Below are positions 30,378 through 39,124 of a DNA stretch of 64,000 nucleotides, in pieces (position 1 is the first letter of the stretch; the number at the start of each line of letters is the position of its first letter). This stretch comes from Burkholderia singularis (GTDB lineage Bacteria; Pseudomonadota; Gammaproteobacteria; Burkholderiales; Burkholderiaceae). The stretch lies in NCBI RefSeq assembly GCF_900176645.1, contig NZ_FXAN01000032.1, positions 1 through 64,000 on the forward strand, in the 5' to 3' direction. Position numbers and translations under genes: made by a program. Under the pieces are notes generated by a model that saw only the letters and a list, made by a program, of their open reading frames with translations, was not told the DNA's origin and did no database searches.

Positions 30378-31901
30378 TTACCAACCCGGACCAACCGGCG
30401 CGTAACCCGGCGTCTGGCTGGCGGCCGCCTTGGCGGCGGCGCCGAAGTTGGGCCACGCCGGATAGTAAGGGCTCGACGTGGCTTGGTACGTCCCGGCGAT
30501 CTTGGGCGCGCCCACCGTGCCTGTCGCGCCCGTCGACGAGGTGATCGTCACCAGGCCGAAATACGGTTCATAGATATCCCCGCTGTACGGCGACGACAGG
30601 GCCATGTCCGAATACGAATACGCATACACGGGCCCGTACTGGCCATAGGGCTGATTGCTGATCCACGCCATCAACTCCCGGTACTCGCGCGCCTGATTGG
30701 CTTGCGTCAGGTACGGCGGCGCCATCGTCTGAAAATTGGCGTTCGTATATTGCTGCGGGCTGCCGCCCAGTTGGCCGGTGAAATTGGTCGCGCCGTCCGA
30801 CGCCGTGGTCGGCGCGCCGAATTCGGTGATCGCGATGGACTTTCCTGCATCGCCGTTCGCGTTCATCAGGTCGCGCAGGCTGGTGCCGGTGTAGCTCGCG
30901 AAAGTCTTGCCGGTGGGCGACGGCCACGCATAGGACGGCGACGAGAACGTGTGCCACATGATGTTGAACGCGTTCGAGTAATCCGGGTACTGCGAATTGA
31001 GCGTGGTGTTCGGGCACTGATTGCCTGGCGCCTGCCAGTCGTCACTGTGGCAGTGCGGATGATGGGCGAGCGCGTCGAAGTACCCGTGCGCGCCGTTCGC
31101 ATACATAACGGCCAGCCAATCGCGCGGCTCCCATTGCACCGGAGCCGGATATTGCGGATTCGTGGAATTGACCAGGCCCGCCACGCCGTTCGCCGGCAGG
31201 GCGCCAGTGCCGTTGTTCGGCGCGGTGATGCAGCTCGAGCTGCCACCCGCGTAGACATAAGCGGACGGATTGACCTGCTTGATCGCCGGATAGACGCTTT
31301 TCAGAATTTGCGTGTACGCCACGGGATCGTGCGGGATGAAGTCGGGGCCGCAATTCGGTTCGTTCCAGATTTCCCATGCGTCGATTCGCCCGCCGTAGCT
31401 GTCGTTGCCGTAGTGGCTGGCGGCCGCCTTCGCGAAATTGGTATAGGACGTGGGGTCGGGCGCGCACAGCGTGTACATGCCGCTGCGATAGCTGCTCGGA
31501 CATTGCGCGCCGACTGCCCATTTTGGCGTGGACGTGATCACGCCGAGAATTCGCAGGCCATTGTTCCGGGCGGCCCGGACGACGGCGTCCGTGACGCCCC
31601 AGTATAGGCCGCTGGTCGGGCCGGGATTGGGGTCGCCGGGGATGATCCAGGTCTTCGCCAACTGGATGTTTGCCCAATTGATATGAATACGGACCCAGCG
31701 CACGTTCATTGCCGCAATGCCAGCCATATAGTTATTGATGGCTTGTGTCGGGTTCTTGGAGTTCTGATTGATAATATCGAGGATTTCGCCGCCTACATCG
31801 ACTCCGGTTACCGGCGTATTGGTTTGGGCGAAAGAGGAGCGGCAGCCAATCAAACCCAATATCAAAATAAGGAGGAAGGGTCTTATTCTCGCGATAATCA
31901 T
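30378..31901 (-). CDS. Glycoside-hydrolase-like (clan A) lipoprotein
   Basis: A 507-residue secreted protein. The signal peptide (LLILILGLIGC) ends in a lipobox LIGC with Cys20, so it is probably outer-membrane anchored; an alternative signal-peptidase-I site lies after SSFA. The body looks like a (beta/alpha)8 clan A glycosidase: AWEIWNEPN supplies the acid/base Glu181 after the conserved Asn, and IAITEFGAP supplies the likely nucleophile Glu360. Spacing of about 180 residues suits GH39- or GH5-like enzymes. Substrate is unknown. The coding region is Asn/Tyr/Thr-rich with lower GC than its neighbours, and the 5' flank is strongly AT-rich, suggesting acquisition by transfer. Confidence 0.72.
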   Translation of the reverse strand: MIIARIRPFLLILILGLIGCRSSFAQTNTPVTGVDVGGEILDIINQNSKNPTQAINNYMAGIAAMNVRWVRIHINWANIQLAKTWIIPGDPNPGPTSGLYWGVTDAVVRAARNNGLRILGVITSTPKWAVGAQCPSSYRSGMYTLCAPDPTSYTNFAKAAASHYGNDSYGGRIDAWEIWNEPNCGPDFIPHDPVAYTQILKSVYPAIKQVNPSAYVYAGGSSSCITAPNNGTGALPANGVAGLVNSTNPQYPAPVQWEPRDWLAVMYANGAHGYFDALAHHPHCHSDDWQAPGNQCPNTTLNSQYPDYSNAFNIMWHTFSSPSYAWPSPTGKTFASYTGTSLRDLMNANGDAGKSIAITEFGAPTTASDGATNFTGQLGGSPQQYTNANFQTMAPPYLTQANQAREYRELMAWISNQPYGQYGPVYAYSYSDMALSSPYSGDIYEPYFGLVTITSSTGATGTVGAPKIAGTYQATSSPYYPAWPNFGAAAKAAASQTPGYAPVGPGW

Positions 31902-32517
31902 GAAAGCACCTGGTCTTAAGGTTTGGTTGTAGTTGATTGGAAAATCGTTGTTGTTTGATTTATGCGAGAAAACATGCCGCGGCCCCGCGCTGACGCACGG
32001 TCGCTTTTGTCGCGTGATTGCTCGACTGTTCGGTTGCTTCGTCGCTCAGCGTTGCGCGATATCCGCGCGCCATGCCGGCGGTCCTGCCGCAGGCATGGCA
32101 CGGCTGAGTCCGGCGTCAGCCGCGAAGCGGCGCCACCGGATCGCGAGTCGGTCCGATCGAAGGATGGACGCGGTCGAAGCGTCCGGCAGAAAGGTTGGCA
32201 TCCTCGTTCAACTATCTATTAAATATTATTACCCGGACAATGCAGATGCATTGCTTTTCGTCTGATATTACTGTGCGCTTGTTCTAGGTCTGGTTACCGG
32301 GCATAAGGGTAAATAAATTCCGCGGAAAAGTGTAGACCCGAATTTTGATTGAATCGGTTTTCAGAGATGGGATTATTGAATTTTGGATGTGAATTAATTT
32401 GAGATGAATAATGGGATAGGCCGATTCCATTATTTTTCGAATTTTGACCGCGGCTAATGGCGGTCCGGTTGTTTTGCGTTTTCTTTTTCCGCTGCTGCGG
32501 CCGATTTTGCGGGCCGC
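31902..32517. other. 616-bp AT-rich intergenic region
   Basis: The most AT-rich stretch of the window, especially 31920-31970 and 32200-32450. No gene is supported on either strand. It probably contains the promoter of the glycosidase gene and may bind H-NS-like silencers. GACCGC (32446-32451) and GCGGTC (32460-32465 approximately) form a small hairpin just after the LuxR-type gene. Confidence 0.5.
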
Positions 32518-33066
32518 TTACCGCCCGAGCAGGCGTTGCACCAACTCGGCTGTATTGCCCGTTTCGTATTTGCGCATCAGCCGTGCGCGGTAGATATCGA
32601 CCGTGCGGGAGCTGATGTCGAGCAGGCGGCCGATTTGCTTGCTCGTTTTGCCTGTCACGAGCTGTGCGGCGATTTCTCGCTCGCGCGGCGTAAGCTCGAT
32701 CGCGACTCGCCGCGTCGCGCTCAAATCCTCGAATGTCCATACGCCGGCGGCAAGTGGCGCGGTGCGCTCGAGCGCGCGGCCCGTCACGTGGCACCAGAAT
32801 AGTTCGCCGCTTGCGCGTTTCATGATTCGGTCGTCGGCGTAGCTGCCGTGCGCGATCATTGCCGGCGCGATCCGCTCCGCGATCCGCTCGAACTCGTCGG
32901 ACGACGGATAGAGCGCTTCGAACGATTGCCCGATCAGGTCAGTGCGCGCCGCGCAGCGGAAGATGGCGGCCAGCGCGTCGTTACAGTCCTCGATCACCCG
33001 GTCGCGAGACAGGACGAGGCCGATCGGCGCGAGGTGGAATGCGGTCTGATAGTCGATGGCAGGCAT
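32518..33066 (-). CDS. PAS-LuxR transcriptional regulator
   Basis: A 182-residue regulator. Residues 1-110 look like a PAS sensor (YQTAFHLAPIGLVLSRDRVI, then GELFWCHVTGRAL); residues 118-178 are a LuxR/FixJ helix-turn-helix (LTPREREIAAQLVTGKTSKQ, then ISSRTVDIYRARLMRKYETG). No phospho-acceptor receiver domain is present, so the signal is probably sensed directly by the PAS domain. The ATG at 33066 gives the compact form; the frame opens further to 33114. It lies between the glycosidase gene and the CoA-transferase genes and could regulate either. Confidence 0.82.
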   Translation of the reverse strand: MPAIDYQTAFHLAPIGLVLSRDRVIEDCNDALAAIFRCAARTDLIGQSFEALYPSSDEFERIAERIAPAMIAHGSYADDRIMKRASGELFWCHVTGRALERTAPLAAGVWTFEDLSATRRVAIELTPREREIAAQLVTGKTSKQIGRLLDISSRTVDIYRARLMRKYETGNTAELVQRLLGR

Positions 33067-33314
33067 GGAAGCGGGTGGGCGGTGGCGGGACGCCGTGCGG
33101 GCTACGGTGAACACTTATGCATTTTTGCGTATTGTGCCCCATGTCGAGCGCATCGTACCCTTTCGGGCAGGTCGCGGCTCTCGGGCTGCGGCGATGAGAA
33201 CAAGCGCATCGCGGCAGCATGGGCCGCGCGTGCCTAGAATGTGGTGTGACGGAGCAGGCGGACGGGCGCGCCGCATGAGCCGTCGAACCGTTTTCCATAG
33301 AGGAAGGGACACAG

Positions 33315-34019
33315 ATGAACAAAATCTACCCCAGTGCGGCTGCCGCGCTCGAGGGCATCGTGAGCGATGGACAGACCTTTGCGGTGGGCGGCTTCGGCTT
33401 GTGCGGGATTCCCGAGGCGCTGATCACCGCGCTGCGCGATTCCGGCGTGAAGGGTATTACCTGTATCAGCAACAATGCGGGCGTTGACGGCTTCGGTCTT
33501 GGCCTGCTGCTCGAAACCCGGCAGATCAAGAAAATGGTTTCGTCATACGTCGGCGAGAACAAGGAATTCGAGCGTCAGTATCTGGCCGGCGAACTCGAGC
33601 TTGAATTCACGCCACAAGGCACGCTTGCCGAAAAGCTGCGCGCGGGCGGCGCGGGCATCCCGGCGTTCTTCACGCAGACGGGCTACGGCACCGTGATCGC
33701 CGAAGGCAAGGAGACGCGCGAGTTCGGCGGCAAGCAGTATGTGCTGGAGCCGTCGCTGACCGCCGATGTCGCGCTCGTGAAGGCGTGGAAGGCCGACAAG
33801 TCGGGCAATCTGATTTATCGCCGCACCGCTCGCAACTTCAACCCGATGTGCGCGATGGCGGGGCGCATCACGGTCGCCGAGGTCGAGGAGATCGTCGAGA
33901 ACGGCGAATTCGATCCGGATCAGATCCATACGCCGGGCATCTTCGTGCAGCGGCTCGTACTCAATGCGACGCCGGAAAAACGCATCGAACAACGCGTCGT
34001 GCGCGCGAAAGGAGACTGA
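33315..34019 (+). CDS. scoA: Succinyl-CoA:3-ketoacid CoA-transferase subunit A
   Basis: Alpha subunit (234 residues) of the enzyme that moves CoA from succinyl-CoA to acetoacetate, starting ketone-body use. The glycine-rich [17 protein letters not shown] region is the CoA-transferase family 1 signature, and [20 protein letters not shown] is typical of ScoA. The beta subunit gene follows after 1 bp. GAGGAAGGG lies upstream of the ATG. Confidence 0.93.
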   Translation: MNKIYPSAAAALEGIVSDGQTFAVGGFGLCGIPEALITALRDSGVKGITCISNNAGVDGFGLGLLLETRQIKKMVSSYVGENKEFERQYLAGELELEFTPQGTLAEKLRAGGAGIPAFFTQTGYGTVIAEGKETREFGGKQYVLEPSLTADVALVKAWKADKSGNLIYRRTARNFNPMCAMAGRITVAEVEEIVENGEFDPDQIHTPGIFVQRLVLNATPEKRIEQRVVRAKGD

Positions 34020-34020
34020 G

Positions 34021-34662
34021 ATGGCTTGGAATCGTGATCAGATGGCCGCGCGCGCGGCGCAGGAACTGCAGGACGGTTTTTATGTGAATCTCGGTATCGG
34101 GTTGCCGACGCTCGTCGCGAATCACGTGCCGGCGGGCATCGAAGTCTGGCTGCAATCGGAGAACGGTCTGCTCGGCATCGGGCCGTCGCCGACCGAGGAC
34201 GAAGTCGACGCCGATCTCATCAACGCGGGCAAGCAGACCGTGACGACGCTGCCGGGCTCGTCGATTTTCTCGTCGGCCGATTCGTTCGCGATGATTCGCG
34301 GCGGCCACATCAACCTCGCGATCCTCGGCGCGATGCAGGTCAGCAAGAACGGCGATCTCGCGAACTGGATGATCCCGGGCAAGATGATCAAGGGGATGGG
34401 CGGCGCGATGGATCTCGTCGCGGGCGTCAAGCGCGTGATCGTATTGATGGAACATGTTGCGAAGGGCGACCAGCACAAGATTCTCGATACATGTTCGCTG
34501 CCGTTGACGGGCGTTGGCGTCGTCGACCGGATCATCACCGATCTTGGCGTGATCGATGTGACGAAGGACGGGCTGAAGCTCGTCGAACTGGCCGACGGCG
34601 TGAGCGTCGACGAGATCCAGGCGAAAACCGGCGCGCCGCTCGACGTGAGCGCGTTCGCGTAG
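34021..34662 (+). CDS. scoB: Succinyl-CoA:3-ketoacid CoA-transferase subunit B
   Basis: Beta subunit (213 residues), which supplies the catalytic glutamate in [13 protein letters not shown] near residue 47. [18 protein letters not shown] and [17 protein letters not shown] are further family segments. Its ATG follows the scoA stop by 1 bp, so the two subunits are made in equal amounts by coupled translation. Confidence 0.93.
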   Translation: MAWNRDQMAARAAQELQDGFYVNLGIGLPTLVANHVPAGIEVWLQSENGLLGIGPSPTEDEVDADLINAGKQTVTTLPGSSIFSSADSFAMIRGGHINLAILGAMQVSKNGDLANWMIPGKMIKGMGGAMDLVAGVKRVIVLMEHVAKGDQHKILDTCSLPLTGVGVVDRIITDLGVIDVTKDGLKLVELADGVSVDEIQAKTGAPLDVSAFA

Positions 34663-35063
34663 TGGATATGGTGGGCGGCCGGCGCGGTGCGGCGGCAGTC
34701 TTGTTTGTGTTGCCGAGTAGCCGTTGCCTGGCGGGCATGCGCTGAAACCCGGCCGCCGGCCCATGCCGTAAAACGCGGGGCGTTTTGCTGTGCGCGGCCG
34801 TGCTGGCCCAGGACGGCCGCGCGCTCGCTTGCGGTTGACATTGCCGCTGTGGCCGGCAAAGGGGGCTCATGCCGGTATGAATGACGTCAGGCTTCGCATG
34901 AAGGGCGTCGACGGGGGGGGGCGCAACGTGCCGCATCGGCCGAATGGCCGATCTGCGGATCAAGCCGGCGCAACGCGGATTACAATCGATCCGTGTGCCC
35001 GGTGGCCCGTCTCCTTCGGCGCGACGGGCGTTCTTCATGCCGATTGTTCGTCAGGATGCGCAG
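34663..35063. other. 401-bp intergenic region after scoB
   Basis: No gene is supported. It holds a weak hairpin AAAACGC-GGG-GCGTTTT (34770-34786), a possible scoAB terminator, and a run of nine G at 34913-34921. In-frame ATGs at 34944 and 35037 precede the hydrolase gene without clear ribosome binding sites. Confidence 0.45.
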
Positions 35064-35957
35064 ATGTCATCGAACCTTGCCCCTTCCTCTTTGCGGCGGC
35101 CTCGCGAGCGCCGTGTCCAATGCGCGAGCCCCGTGGGTCTGCACCATGTCGCCTATACCGAATGGGGCGAGCCGGACAATCCCCGCGTGCTCGTCTGCGT
35201 GCACGGCCTGACCCGCTCGGGGCGCGATTTCGACCGGCTTGCCGCGGCGCTCGCCGATGTCTACCGCGTCGTGTGTCCCGACGTCGTTGGGCGTGGCCGC
35301 TCCGACTGGCTGGCCGACCCGAAGCTCTACGGCATACCGCAATACGTCGCCGACATGGTGACGCTGATCGCGCGGCTCGACGTCGAACGGGTCGACTGGT
35401 TCGGCACGTCGATGGGCGGCTTGATCGGGCTCGCGCTTGGCGGGTTGCCGGGCACGCCGATCGGCAGGATGCTCGTCAACGATATCGGCCCGCATATCGA
35501 GCCGCCGGCGCTGGCGCGGATCGGCGAATATCTCGGGCTCGACAAGCGTTTTGCGACCGAGCAGGAAGGGGTCGATTATTTGACTTCGCTGTCGCTGCCG
35601 TTCGGCCCGCTCACGCCTGACGAGTGGCGCGAGATCAACCGGCCGCTGCTCAAGCAGGACACGGACGGCGGTTGGCGCACACGCTACGATCCGCGGATCG
35701 TCGAGCCGTTCGCCGCCGCGACGCCCGAGGCGAATGCGCTAGGCGAAGCGCTGCTGTGGTGTGCACTCGAAGCGTTCGGCGGCCCGCTGTTGGTCGTGCG
35801 CGGCGCGCAGTCGGATTTGCTGTCGAGCGAGACGGTGGCTGCGATGAAGGCGCGCGGGCGCGAGGTGTCGAGCGTCGAGATCGCGCAAGCGGGCCATGCG
35901 CCGGCGTTCGTGAGCGCCGATCAAATTGCGATTGCGCGTCGATTCTTCATCGCATAA
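35064..35957 (+). CDS. Alpha/beta hydrolase
   Basis: A 297-residue hydrolase. The oxyanion region is VCVHGLTRSGRDFD, the nucleophile elbow is GTSMGG, and the catalytic His is in AQAGHAPAF near the C-terminus; the acid is likely in GAQSDLLS. It resembles serine esterases and C-C-bond hydrolases of aromatic pathways, but no substrate can be assigned. The ATG at 35064 follows an AGGA; ATGs at 34944 and 35037 are alternatives. RidA and relA genes follow on the same strand. Confidence 0.83.
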   Translation: MSSNLAPSSLRRPRERRVQCASPVGLHHVAYTEWGEPDNPRVLVCVHGLTRSGRDFDRLAAALADVYRVVCPDVVGRGRSDWLADPKLYGIPQYVADMVTLIARLDVERVDWFGTSMGGLIGLALGGLPGTPIGRMLVNDIGPHIEPPALARIGEYLGLDKRFATEQEGVDYLTSLSLPFGPLTPDEWREINRPLLKQDTDGGWRTRYDPRIVEPFAAATPEANALGEALLWCALEAFGGPLLVVRGAQSDLLSSETVAAMKARGREVSSVEIAQAGHAPAFVSADQIAIARRFFIA

Positions 35958-36069
35958 GCGCGGCACGCGTCATAATATGCGGTTCGGCGCAGCTTGGCCG
36001 TCAGCGTGCGCGGTTCATCCGGATGCGGGCCGCGCCGTGTTTCGATCAACTTTCCAACCGGGATTTCTC

Positions 36070-36423
36070 ATGGCAGTCATTCGTCACCACGTCGGCCCCC
36101 GTCTTTCCGAAATTGCTATCCACAACGGCACGGTCTATCTCGCGGGCCAGATCGCTGAGGACACCGCCCAGGACATCAAGGGCCAGACGCGCGAAGTGCT
36201 CGGCCATATCGATCGCCTGCTCGCCGAGGCGGGCAGCGACAAGTCGCATCTGCTGTCGGTGCAGATTTTCATCTCCGACATGGCGAACTTCCCGGGCATG
36301 AATGAAGTGTGGGACGCATGGGTCGCGCCGGGCGCGACGCCGCCGCGCGCAACCGTCGAGGCGAAGCTGGCCGATCCGGCCTGCCTCGTCGAAGTCGTGG
36401 TCGTCGCCGCGCAACGGAGCTGA
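36070..36423 (+). CDS. RidA-family enamine/imine deaminase
   Basis: A 117-residue YjgF/RidA-family protein with TVYLAGQIAEDTAQDIKGQT near the start and PPRATVEAKLADPACLVEVV near the end, which includes the conserved Arg binding the substrate carboxylate. RidA removes reactive 2-aminoacrylate-type intermediates from pyridoxal enzymes. It lies between the hydrolase gene and relA on the same strand. Confidence 0.88.
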   Translation: MAVIRHHVGPRLSEIAIHNGTVYLAGQIAEDTAQDIKGQTREVLGHIDRLLAEAGSDKSHLLSVQIFISDMANFPGMNEVWDAWVAPGATPPRATVEAKLADPACLVEVVVVAAQRS

Positions 36424-36477
36424 AGCCCAAGCCGCGTGGTTGGGCAATACGACGTACCGATGAAGCAGGGCACGCCA

Positions 36478-38715
36478 ATGACAGCCGAATCGGCTTCTGC
36501 CGCCGTTGCGGCGCCGTCGTTCGACGACGCGCTCGCATTCGTGCGCGAGCACGCGGGCGATGCGCGGCTGTCGTCGGGCGAGCCGCTCGTCGAGCATGCG
36601 GCGGGCACGGCGTCGATCATGCAGCGGCTGAACGTCGATCCGCCCGCGGTGAGCGCGGCCGCGCTCTTCGCGCTGACGCCGCATTTGAACGATCCCGAGA
36701 CGCAGATCGCCGCGCATTTCGGCAACGAGGTCGTGCAACTCGTCAACGACGTGCGCAAGCTGTTGCGCCTGGGCACCGTCAGTCTGCGCGCCGCGCAGAA
36801 TGCGGGGGCCGATGCAGGCCGCGACGCGCAGGCGCAGCGGCGCGCGCAGATCGAGGCGCTGCGCAAGATGCTGCTCGCGTTCGCGCAGGACATTCGCGTC
36901 GTGCTGATCCGGCTCGCGTCGCGGTTGCAGTCGATGCGCTACTACGCCGCCGCGAAGATCGCGCCGCCGCCGGATTTGGCGCGCGAGACGCTCGAGATCT
37001 ATGCGCCGCTCGCGAACCGGCTCGGTATCTGGCAGCTCAAGTGGGAACTGGAGGATCTCGCGTTTCGCTTCGAGGACCCCGTTACCTATAAACGCATCGC
37101 GAAACTGCTCGACGAGAAGCGCGCCGAGCGCGAAGCATACGTCGCGGAAGCAATCGGGCGTCTCGAGCGCGAGCTGGCCGCCGCGCAGATCCACGCCGAC
37201 GTGAGCGGCCGGCCCAAGCATATCTACAGCATCTGGCGCAAGATGCGCGGCAAGGAACTCGATTTCTCCGAGCTTTACGACGTGCGCGCGTTTCGCGTGA
37301 TCGTGCCGGACATCAAGGATTGCTACACGGTGCTCGGCATCGTCCATCACCTGTGGCAGCCGGTGCCGAAGGAGTTCGACGATTACATCTCGCGGCCCAA
37401 GCCGAACGGTTATAAATCGCTGCACACGGTCGTCATCGGCGACGACGGCCGCGCATTCGAAGTGCAGATCCGCACGCAGGAGATGCACAACTTCGCCGAA
37501 TACGGCGTTGCCGCGCACTGGCGCTACAAGGAAGCGGGCGCGCGCGGTTACGGCGGTCAGTTCGAGGCGAGTGACAAATACGACGAGAAGATCGCATGGC
37601 TGCGCCAACTGCTCGCGTGGAAGGACGACGTCGCGGAAAGCGGCGGCGAGGCGAGCGGTCGCGACGCGTGGGCGCAATTGCGCGAAACGTCGCTCGCCGA
37701 CGATCACATCTACGTGCTGACGCCGCAGGCGCGCGTGATCGCGCTGCCGCAGGGCGCGACGCCGGTCGACTTCGCGTATCACCTGCACAGCGAGCTTGGC
37801 CACCGCTGCCGCGGCGCGCACGTCGACGGGGCGATGGTGCCGCTCAACACGCCGCTTGCGAACGGGCAGACGGTCGAGATCGTCACGGTGAAGGAGGGTG
37901 GTCCGTCGCGCGACTGGCTCAATCCGCAGCTTGGTTATCTGCGCAGCGCGCGGGCACGTCAGAAGGTGCGCGCATGGTTCAACCTGATCGACCAGCAAGA
38001 GAACGTTGCGCGCGGCCGCGCGCTTGTCGAGAAGACGCTACAGCGCGAAGGCAAGACGTCGGTGAATCTCGAGCAGCTTGCGGCGAAGCTCGGCTTCAAG
38101 TCGTCCGACGAACTGTTCTCGGCGGTCGGCAAGGAAGAGTTCAGCCTGCGCAACGTCGAGCAGGCGCTTTCCGATGCGCCGCAACCGGAGCCCGAGCCCG
38201 AAGCGCCCGAGAATTTCGAGAAGCGCAGCAGCGGCGCGAGCGTCACGCAAGGCGCGTCGACGGGCGTACTCGTCGTCGGTGTCGACGCGCTTCTCACGCA
38301 GCTCGCGCGCTGCTGCCGTCCGGCACCGCCGGACGCGATCAGCGGTTTCGTCACGCGTGGTAAGGGAATGTCGATTCACCGCAGCGATTGCGCGATGTTC
38401 CGGCGGATGGCCGAACGCGCGCCCGAGCGCGTGCTGCAGACGACGTGGTCCGCCGACGTGCTGGGCGGGCGCGGCGTGTCGGTCTATCCGGTCGATCTGA
38501 TGATCGAGGCAACCGACCGGCAGGGGCTGTTGCGCGATATCTCCGAAGTGTTCGCGCGCGAGAAGATGAACGTGACCGGCGTGAAGACGCAGAGCCGCCG
38601 GAACACGGCGTTCATGCAATTTACGGTCGAAGTGTCGAGTTCGTCGCAGGTGCAGCGCGCGTGCACGTTGCTCGGTGAGGTGGCGGGCGTCGTGCGGGCG
38701 GCGCGCAAGGCATGA
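36478..38715 (+). CDS. relA: GTP pyrophosphokinase (RelA-type, synthase only)
   Basis: Makes (p)ppGpp on stalled ribosomes in amino acid starvation. About 745 residues: an inactive pseudo-HD region (the H-D metal motif of SpoT is missing), then the synthetase domain with GRPKHIYSIWRKM, LYDVRAFRVIV, the RelA-type acidic EFDD motif and RPKPNGYKSLHTVV. TGS (VLTPQARVIALPQGATPVDF) and C-terminal ACT domains follow. EFDD plus loss of HD marks a RelA rather than a bifunctional SpoT. The ATG at 36478 has GCAGGG upstream; an ATG at 36460 and a GTG at 36436 are in-frame alternatives. tRNA-Val and thrS follow. Confidence 0.93.
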   Translation: MTAESASAAVAAPSFDDALAFVREHAGDARLSSGEPLVEHAAGTASIMQRLNVDPPAVSAAALFALTPHLNDPETQIAAHFGNEVVQLVNDVRKLLRLGTVSLRAAQNAGADAGRDAQAQRRAQIEALRKMLLAFAQDIRVVLIRLASRLQSMRYYAAAKIAPPPDLARETLEIYAPLANRLGIWQLKWELEDLAFRFEDPVTYKRIAKLLDEKRAEREAYVAEAIGRLERELAAAQIHADVSGRPKHIYSIWRKMRGKELDFSELYDVRAFRVIVPDIKDCYTVLGIVHHLWQPVPKEFDDYISRPKPNGYKSLHTVVIGDDGRAFEVQIRTQEMHNFAEYGVAAHWRYKEAGARGYGGQFEASDKYDEKIAWLRQLLAWKDDVAESGGEASGRDAWAQLRETSLADDHIYVLTPQARVIALPQGATPVDFAYHLHSELGHRCRGAHVDGAMVPLNTPLANGQTVEIVTVKEGGPSRDWLNPQLGYLRSARARQKVRAWFNLIDQQENVARGRALVEKTLQREGKTSVNLEQLAAKLGFKSSDELFSAVGKEEFSLRNVEQALSDAPQPEPEPEAPENFEKRSSGASVTQGASTGVLVVGVDALLTQLARCCRPAPPDAISGFVTRGKGMSIHRSDCAMFRRMAERAPERVLQTTWSADVLGGRGVSVYPVDLMIEATDRQGLLRDISEVFAREKMNVTGVKTQSRRNTAFMQFTVEVSSSSQVQRACTLLGEVAGVVRAARKA

Positions 38716-38784
38716 ACGCCGCCGAGGGGCGGCTGGCGATAGCAATGGGGTGCGAATTTTTCTGAACAAAATGCACGAAAGCTA

Positions 38785-38813
38785 TTGCCAAGCCTAAAAA
38801 AGCTCCATATAAT
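38785..38813 (+). promoter_or_regulatory. Sigma-70 promoter of tRNA-Val
   Basis: TTGCCA (38785-38790) and TATAAT (38808-38813) are separated by 17 bp, 12 bp before the mature tRNA 5' end. This is one of the best promoters in the window. Confidence 0.8.
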
Positions 38814-38825
38814 CTCAGCTTCTTC

Positions 38826-38902
38826 AGGCTCGTAGCTCAGTTGGTTAGAGCACCACCTTGACATGGTGGGGGTCGTTGGTTCGAATCCAATCGAGCCTAC
38901 CA
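38826..38902 (+). tRNA. tRNA-Val (anticodon GAC)
   Basis: A 77-nt cloverleaf. Acceptor arms AGGCTCG (38826-38832) and CGAGCCT (38892-38898) pair perfectly, followed by A and an encoded CCA end. The D arm has GCTCAGTTGGTTAGAGC; the anticodon arm CCACC-TTGACAT-GGTGG shows the anticodon GAC, reading GUC/GUU valine codons. The T loop TTCGAAT is canonical. Confidence 0.96.
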
Positions 38903-39016
38903 ATGACACATCGCAAAAGGCGAATACGGTTATGACACCGCGAACGTTGACCGAAATTCATTCGGAGCGGCGCTAGTCGAGGAACGTTTTCGCCTTGTGG
39001 TTTTGAAGTATCAGAA

Positions 39017-39050
39017 TGCGGCCCCTCGAAAGCGGGGCCGCATTTTTTTT
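39017..39050 (+). terminator. Intrinsic terminator between tRNA-Val and thrS
   Basis: A 9-bp stem TGCGGCCCC / GGGGCCGCA (39017-39025 with 39034-39042) is followed by eight T. It ends the tRNA transcript about 115 nt after the tRNA and 75 bp before thrS; it could also act as an attenuator if transcription continues from relA. Confidence 0.88.
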
Positions 39051-39124
39051 GTCGCGCGTTCGGGGCATTTCCTCGTGCGCGGCTCAATCCGCCGCTCACT
39101 GTCGGCATCACGGAGATTGCCAAT

